Source: Oscillospiraceae bacterium (GTDB lineage Bacteria > Bacillota > Clostridia > Oscillospirales > Butyricicoccaceae). From it: DNA of 9,401 nucleotides. Below, piece after piece: positions 5,846 through 9,401 of this stretch. The first letter of the stretch is position 1. Each line of letters opens with the position of its first letter. The position numbers and the translations under genes were made by a program. The notes beneath the pieces are model-generated. The model worked only from the letters and a program-made list of their open reading frames with translations. It was not told the DNA's origin and searched no databases. The stretch lies in NCBI GenBank assembly GCA_902797555.1, contig CADBTM010000164.1, forward strand, positions 1 to 9,401, given 5' to 3'.

Positions 5846-7335
5846 ACGAAGAACTGTACGATATGCTGGAGCAGGCCGACCCGCAGGAGCTGGACGCCCT
5901 GCTGGCCGACATCGCCCTGCCGGAAAACGAGGGCAGGCTGCGTCCCAAAAGGATCCGCGCCCGCGCCCTGCAGAAGGCGGGTCTGGAGGAACCGCGCCGT
6001 GCTGCGCTGTTCCGGATTCCCCGGAAGGCGGCCGTTTTGGCGGTGTGCGCCGCGCTGGCGCTGGGCATCGGGGCGGTGGCCTATGCCGAGGACGCCCGGG
6101 AATATGCCCAGGCGGTCACCTTTTTTGCCGAAAACAACCTGCCCACCGAGGGCATGAGCCGGGGGGAGATCAAGGAAGTGTGGAGAGACATCACCACAGG
6201 GCGATTTTCCAGCGGAAAAACCGCCGAAACGCTGAACAACGCGCTGGGCGTGACGGGCTGGGAGCTGGAATCCCCCTCGCCCGAGCAGGTGGGCGAGATG
6301 TGGGCGCAGCTGAAAAACCTGGACTATCTGCAAAAGAATGTGGACGGGACAGGAATGGAATACTGGATCTGCTATGACGATTCGGATCACTACTATGTGG
6401 CCGGTCTGCGGGATCGGGCGACGGTGTGGACGGTGTCCTTCCCCCACGCCATCGTGGAGCGCTGCCTCCCGCTGGAGGACGGCGTGATCTTCTGGGGCAC
6501 CCAGACCGTCACCGGAGCGGAGAGCGGCGACGCTCCCCTCACCTGGGCGGCAAGGATCACCTCCCGGGGCGAGGTGCTGTGGGAGGTCGTCCCCTTTGTC
6601 TACGAACGCTTCCAGCGCATCGACACCATCCTGCAGGAGGAGGACGGCTTTGCCTTCATCGGTCACGCCGGAGCAAAGCTGTTTCTTTCCCACCTCAGCC
6701 CGGAGGGGCAGGTGCTGTCCCGCTATTCCGTTCTCCCGAAGGATGCCCTTCCCTATTCCGGCATCTTTGCCGTGCCCTTCCGGGACGGATATCTGGTGCG
6801 CATCGGGGAATCCCGCATCGCCACTCTCAGCCGGGAGGGCGTGCTTTCGGACTTTGCCTCTTATGCGGAAAACGGACTGCTCTATTCCATCGACGACATG
6901 ATCGAATACGGCGGAAAGCTGTGGCTGTCCGCCCAGACCTCCCCTGCTCCCACGGGCGGCAACGCCGGCGGACGGGACGAGATCGCAAACGTGCTCAACG
7001 AGATATTCTCCCGGCAGGCCTTTTCCATCCCGGACGAGGAGATGACCCGCCTCCTGCGGGAAAACTACACCGCGCTCCTGCTGGTGTGCGACCCGGAGGG
7101 CGGCGCGCCGGAGACCTTCTATTCCATCCCCGGCTGTCTGGGCTACAACCTTGCCGTCAACGAAAACGGGGAGCTGGAATGGTACGTCCAGTCGGTGCGT
7201 CAGGCCTTCTTCTCCCCCGCCACCAGCAGCTTTACCATCGGCGGGGAATGCCAGGTGTATCAATACACCTTTGACGAGAACGGGACGCTGCTCTCCCAAA
7301 AGGACACCGGCGAAACGACGATCTATCGCAAGTAA
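5842..7335 (+). CDS. Single-pass membrane protein, probable anti-sigma factor with beta-propeller-like outside domain
   Basis: The 497-residue protein is translationally coupled to the sigma gene (ATGA overlap; AGGAG at 5832-5836). Layout: a charged cytoplasmic tail (1-60) with an acidic helix-prone start (MNEELYDMLEQADPQELDALL), a basic stretch (31-62), one membrane segment at about 63-81 (AAVLAVCAALALGIGAVA), and about 415 residues outside. The outside part holds a mixed region (85-210), then repeated units of the form DG-hydrophobic strand-turn-strand-G-strand near 213-249 (DGVIFWGTQ, EVLWEV), 268-297 (DGFAFIGHAG, KLFLSHLSPEG), 315-340 (DGYLVRIGES, IATLSREG) and 357-364 (GGKLWLSA), resembling beta-propeller blades. 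No HxxxCxxC zinc anti-sigma motif is present. By position and topology it should hold the sigma factor at the membrane until an outside signal arrives; this is inferred, and I do not recognise a named family. Confidence 0.75.
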   Translation: MNEELYDMLEQADPQELDALLADIALPENEGRLRPKRIRARALQKAGLEEPRRAALFRIPRKAAVLAVCAALALGIGAVAYAEDAREYAQAVTFFAENNLPTEGMSRGEIKEVWRDITTGRFSSGKTAETLNNALGVTGWELESPSPEQVGEMWAQLKNLDYLQKNVDGTGMEYWICYDDSDHYYVAGLRDRATVWTVSFPHAIVERCLPLEDGVIFWGTQTVTGAESGDAPLTWAARITSRGEVLWEVVPFVYERFQRIDTILQEEDGFAFIGHAGAKLFLSHLSPEGQVLSRYSVLPKDALPYSGIFAVPFRDGYLVRIGESRIATLSREGVLSDFASYAENGLLYSIDDMIEYGGKLWLSAQTSPAPTGGNAGGRDEIANVLNEIFSRQAFSIPDEEMTRLLRENYTALLLVCDPEGGAPETFYSIPGCLGYNLAVNENGELEWYVQSVRQAFFSPATSSFTIGGECQVYQYTFDENGTLLSQKDTGETTIYRK

Positions 7336-7339
7336 AGCC

Positions 7340-7368
7340 TTGCGCTCTGTCCCCTCCCGTGGTATGAT
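7340..7368 (+). promoter_or_regulatory. Promoter of the 113-residue orphan gene (extended -10)
   Basis: TTGCGC (7340-7345), a 17-base spacer and TATGAT (7363-7368) preceded by TGG form an extended -10 promoter beginning only 5 bases after the membrane-protein stop. The predicted start near 7375 leaves a leader of about 16 bases, just long enough for the ribosome binding site. Hexamer, spacing and TGG match the promoter at 5189-5217. The -10 lies in the loop of the inverted repeat 7347-7388. Confidence 0.68.
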
Positions 7369-7388
7369 ACACAAAAAGGAGGGGACAG
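7347..7388 (+). promoter_or_regulatory. 11-bp inverted repeat covering the ribosome binding site of the orphan gene
   Basis: CTGTCCCCTCC (7347-7357) and GGAGGGGACAG (7378-7388) are perfect inverted arms around a 20-base loop. The right arm is the Shine-Dalgarno of the gene at 7391; the left arm lies in the promoter spacer and the loop holds the -10. mRNA reading through from the sigma operon would fold both arms together and hide the ribosome binding site; mRNA started at the local promoter (about 7375) lacks the left arm and stays open. No T run follows, so it is not an intrinsic terminator. Confidence 0.7.
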
Positions 7389-7390
7389 CC

Positions 7391-7732
7391 ATGAAGGTCA
7401 TCGATGTGTATAAGCAGTATTTTTCCGCTCATTGCGTCTATAACGGCGTGGAACGCCGGGGCGCGGTGGTGACGCTCACCGCCACCTCGGAGGAGGGCAA
7501 TATCCGCTATGAAGCGGGGGTCAGCTTCTTTCCTCATCAGGACGAGGAGGATTGGGGCATTTCCTACGACGCCTTTGCCTCCAAAGAGCTTTATTCCGCC
7601 AAGGGTCGCCGCTCAAAAAAGCGGGAAGCCGTCCTGCTGGACGAGCTGCACACCCACATCGACGAGCTCGCCGCCTCGCTGGGCGGAACGGTCTTTTGGG
7701 ACAAGCCCCTCCGGGACGCACAAATGGGATAA
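7391..7732 (+). CDS. Small protein of unknown function (113 residues)
   Basis: I do not recognise this protein. It begins MKVIDVYKQYFSAHCVYNGVE, has strand-rich central segments (RRGAVVTLTATSEEG, IRYEAGVSFFPHQ), an acidic turn (DEEDWGISYDAF), a strongly basic patch at 71-78 (KGRRSKKR), and a helix-prone stretch at 79-97 (EAVLLDELHTHIDELAASL). It has one Cys (15), no signal peptide and no membrane segment, so it should be cytoplasmic. The ATG at 7391 is set by a very strong ribosome binding site (AAAGGAGGGG, 7375-7384). Codon usage and GC content look like those of its neighbours, arguing for a real resident gene. It has its own promoter 55 bases downstream of the putative anti-sigma gene and is closed by a hairpin terminator. 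Being inside the sigma locus with a matching promoter, it may belong to the same response, but that is inference. Confidence 0.8.
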   Translation: MKVIDVYKQYFSAHCVYNGVERRGAVVTLTATSEEGNIRYEAGVSFFPHQDEEDWGISYDAFASKELYSAKGRRSKKREAVLLDELHTHIDELAASLGGTVFWDKPLRDAQMG

Positions 7733-7735
7733 ACC

Positions 7736-7780
7736 AATCCCCCGGCAGATGCCGGGGGATTCTTCTTTGTTCTTTGCTTT
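7736..7780 (+). terminator. Hairpin terminator between the orphan gene and copA
   Basis: An 11-bp perfect stem, AATCCCCCGGC (7736-7746) with GCCGGGGGATT (7751-7761) around an AGAT loop, starts 3 bases after the orphan-gene stop and is followed by a T-rich, interrupted tract (TCTTCTTTGTTCTTTGCTTT). It ends the + strand gene. On the - strand the hairpin also lies just past the copA stop, but the following tract there (GGTTTATCCC) is a poor U run, so termination of copA at this point would be weaker. Confidence 0.85.
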
Positions 7781-9401
7781 ATTCGATGGACAGCACCGGA
7801 TAATCCTCCGCCTCCACGGCGGCCTTGAGGGCCGCGTCGTCGATGGGGGCGGCGAGGGTGACGACGGCGGTGCCCTTTTCGTGGGAGACCTCCGCCTGCT
7901 GCACCTGCTCCAGCGCCTCCAGCGCTCCGCGCACGGTGCGCTCGCAGTGCTGGCACATCATGCCCTCGATGTGCAGGGTCCTGATTTGGGTCGCCGCTGC
8001 GGGGGCGGGCTCCTCCCGACGCTCGGGCAGAGTGAGGGTCACCGGGTTTTTCAGCGGCTTGTCCTTGGAGGCGTCATGGATCTTAAACAGGTTGAGCCGC
8101 AGGGCGTTGGTCACCACGCAAAAGCTGGAAAGGCTCATGGCCAGCGCGCCCAGCATGGGGTTGAGGGTGAGGCCCAGCTTGACAAAGGCGCCTGCCGCCA
8201 CAGGAATGCAGATAGCGTTGTAGAAAAACGCCCAGAACAGGTTTTCATGGATGTTGCGCAGGGTGGCGCGGCTGAGGCGCACGGCGGCGGGCACGTCGCT
8301 CAGGCGGCTTTTCATCAGCACCACATCGGCGGCGTCGATGGCGATATCGGTGCCTGCGCCGATGGCGATGCCCACATCCGCCCGGGTGAGGGCGGGAGCG
8401 TCGTTGATGCCGTCGCCCACCATGGCCACCTTGCCCTGCTCCCGCAGGGTGCGGATGACGCTTTCCTTGCCGTCGGGCAGAACGCCGGCAATGACGGCGT
8501 CCACCCCGGCCTGCTTGCCGATGGCGTCGGCAGTGCGCCGGTTGTCACCCGTCAGCATGACCACGCGGATGCCCATCTTCTGCAGCTCGCGCACAGCCCG
8601 AGGGCTGTCCTCCTTGATGACGTCCGCCACGGCGATGATGCCCAGAAGCCTGTCTCCCCGTGCGAAGAGCAGCGGGGTCTTTCCCTCCCCTGCCAGCGCC
8701 TCGGCCTGTGCCGTGACGGAGGTGGGGACGGCGATCCGGGAGGAGAGAAACGTTACGCTGCCGCCCAAAAGGGTCTCCCCCGCCAGACGAGCGGTGAGGC
8801 CGTTGCCGGGCAGCGCCTGAAAGTCCGAAACCTCCCGGGGGGTAAGATTGCGCTCCCTGGATTTTTCCAGAATGGCTTTTGCCAGGGGATGCTCGCTCTT
8901 TTGCTCCAGCGCAGCGGCCTCGGTCAGGAGGGCGTCGGCGTTTTCCGCCCCAAAGGGGATCACGTCGGTCACCCGGGGCTCGCCGGAGGTGATGGTGCCC
9001 GTTTTGTCCAGTGCCACGATCTGCACCCGTCCGGCCTCTTCCAGCGATACGGCGGTCTTAAAGAGGATGCCGTTTTTCGCGCCCATGCCGTTGCCCACCA
9101 TGATGGCCACGGGCGTGGCCAGTCCCAGCGCGCAGGGGCAGGAGATCACCAGCACCGAGATGCCTCGTGCCAGCGCAAAACCGAAGGGTCTGCCCACCAG
9201 CAGCCAGATGAGGGTGGTGATCACGGCGATCGAGATGACGGCGGGGACAAAAATGCCCGAGACCTTGTCGGCGATCTTTGCGATGGGCGCCTTTGTGGCG
9301 GCGGCGTCGCTGACCATCCTGATTATCTGAGAGAGCGCTGTGTCCTCCCCTACCCTTGTCGCGCGGCATTTGATATATCCCGAGCGGCTGATCGTCGCCG
9401 C
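7779..9401 (-). CDS. copA: Copper-exporting P1B-type ATPase, C-terminal 540 residues (5' end outside window)
   Basis: This inner-membrane pump uses ATP to export Cu(I). The frame is open to the right edge; the ATG at 9317 is internal, since codons before it continue the family sequence (CRATRVGEDTALSQII, end of the actuator domain). Numbering from the edge: membrane segments near 52-68; metal-channel CPC at 88-90 in SCPCALGLATP; phosphorylated Asp132 in DKTGT; nucleotide-domain SEHPLA (His171); TGDN; GDGINDAP at 329-336; then two membrane segments with Tyr394-Asn395 and Met422-x-x-Ser425-Ser426, the pattern of Cu(I)-selective P1B-1 pumps. Unusually, a heavy-metal-associated domain (about 475-540) closes the protein, with GMMCQHC (Cys483, Cys486), joined by a Pro/Ala/Glu-rich linker. 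Full-length CopA proteins have about 700-850 residues, so some 200 or more are missing. The last codon is TAA at 7779-7781. Confidence 0.93.
   Translation of the reverse strand, partial: AATISRSGYIKCRATRVGEDTALSQIIRMVSDAAATKAPIAKIADKVSGIFVPAVISIAVITTLIWLLVGRPFGFALARGISVLVISCPCALGLATPVAIMVGNGMGAKNGILFKTAVSLEEAGRVQIVALDKTGTITSGEPRVTDVIPFGAENADALLTEAAALEQKSEHPLAKAILEKSRERNLTPREVSDFQALPGNGLTARLAGETLLGGSVTFLSSRIAVPTSVTAQAEALAGEGKTPLLFARGDRLLGIIAVADVIKEDSPRAVRELQKMGIRVVMLTGDNRRTADAIGKQAGVDAVIAGVLPDGKESVIRTLREQGKVAMVGDGINDAPALTRADVGIAIGAGTDIAIDAADVVLMKSRLSDVPAAVRLSRATLRNIHENLFWAFFYNAICIPVAAGAFVKLGLTLNPMLGALAMSLSSFCVVTNALRLNLFKIHDASKDKPLKNPVTLTLPERREEPAPAAATQIRTLHIEGMMCQHCERTVRGALEALEQVQQAEVSHEKGTAVVTLAAPIDDAALKAAVEAEDYPVLSIE

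Noticed and set aside
5731..7401. A 556-codon open frame on the - strand opposite the membrane protein
   Set aside because: GC-rich codons leave antisense frames open. The + strand frame has a ribosome binding site, ATGA coupling to the sigma gene, a clear membrane segment and soluble strand repeats; the antisense product is rich in Gly/His/Gln/Arg without recognisable motifs.
4967..8824. An 18-base identical stretch (4967-4984 and 8807-8824)
   Set aside because: Both copies lie in the same reading frame on the - strand and encode FQALP in unrelated proteins (Hpt and CopA). In CopA it belongs to a conserved nucleotide-domain segment, so shared codon preference is the simpler explanation than a mobile or regulatory repeat.
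1..9401. CRISPR arrays, tRNA or rRNA genes, insertion sequences, attachment sites
   Set aside because: No repeated spacer pattern, cloverleaf, transposase motif or terminal repeats were seen in the intergenic stretches, all of which are under 200 bases and explained by promoters and terminators.

Overview
The window is GC-rich and gene-dense, with Shine-Dalgarno sites of the GGAGG type and sigma-A-like promoters. It fits a high-GC member of the Clostridia (an Oscillospiraceae-type Firmicute is my best guess; this is inferred from gene order and protein style, not from a marker gene). Nine complete genes and two edge-truncated genes cover almost all of it.

Region 1 (1-4753) is the distal part of a histidine biosynthesis operon on the + strand: hisD (3' end only), hisC, hisB, hisH, hisA, hisF and a fused hisIE, closed by a strong hairpin terminator. 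Every junction is a stop/start overlap (five of 4 bases, one of 7), so the cistrons are probably translationally coupled. Together they encode PR-ATP pyrophosphohydrolase and PR-AMP cyclohydrolase (HisIE), the ProFAR isomerase (HisA), IGP synthase (HisH glutaminase plus HisF cyclase), IGP dehydratase (HisB), the aminotransferase (HisC) and histidinol dehydrogenase (HisD). HisG/HisZ would lie to the left of the window. The histidinol-phosphate phosphatase is not present, and HisB has no phosphatase domain.

Region 2 (4758-7761) looks like a small regulatory locus. A stand-alone Hpt (histidine phosphotransfer) protein on the - strand and a sigma-70-family (ECF-like) sigma factor on the + strand are divergently transcribed from back-to-back promoters in 5103-5299. 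The sigma gene overlaps by ATGA a 497-residue single-pass membrane protein with a 60-residue cytoplasmic tail and a large outside domain with beta-propeller-like repeats. This is most simply a membrane anti-sigma factor of an unrecognised type. A 113-residue orphan protein follows with its own promoter. That promoter has the same -35 hexamer, spacer length and extended -10 as the sigma promoter. An 11-bp inverted repeat brackets its -10 and covers its ribosome binding site, so read-through mRNA from the sigma operon would mask that site while the local transcript would not.

Region 3 (7779-9401) is the - strand 3' part of a copper-exporting P1B-type ATPase (CopA), convergent with the orphan gene. 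It has a heavy-metal-binding HMA domain at its C-terminus; its N-terminus lies beyond the right edge.
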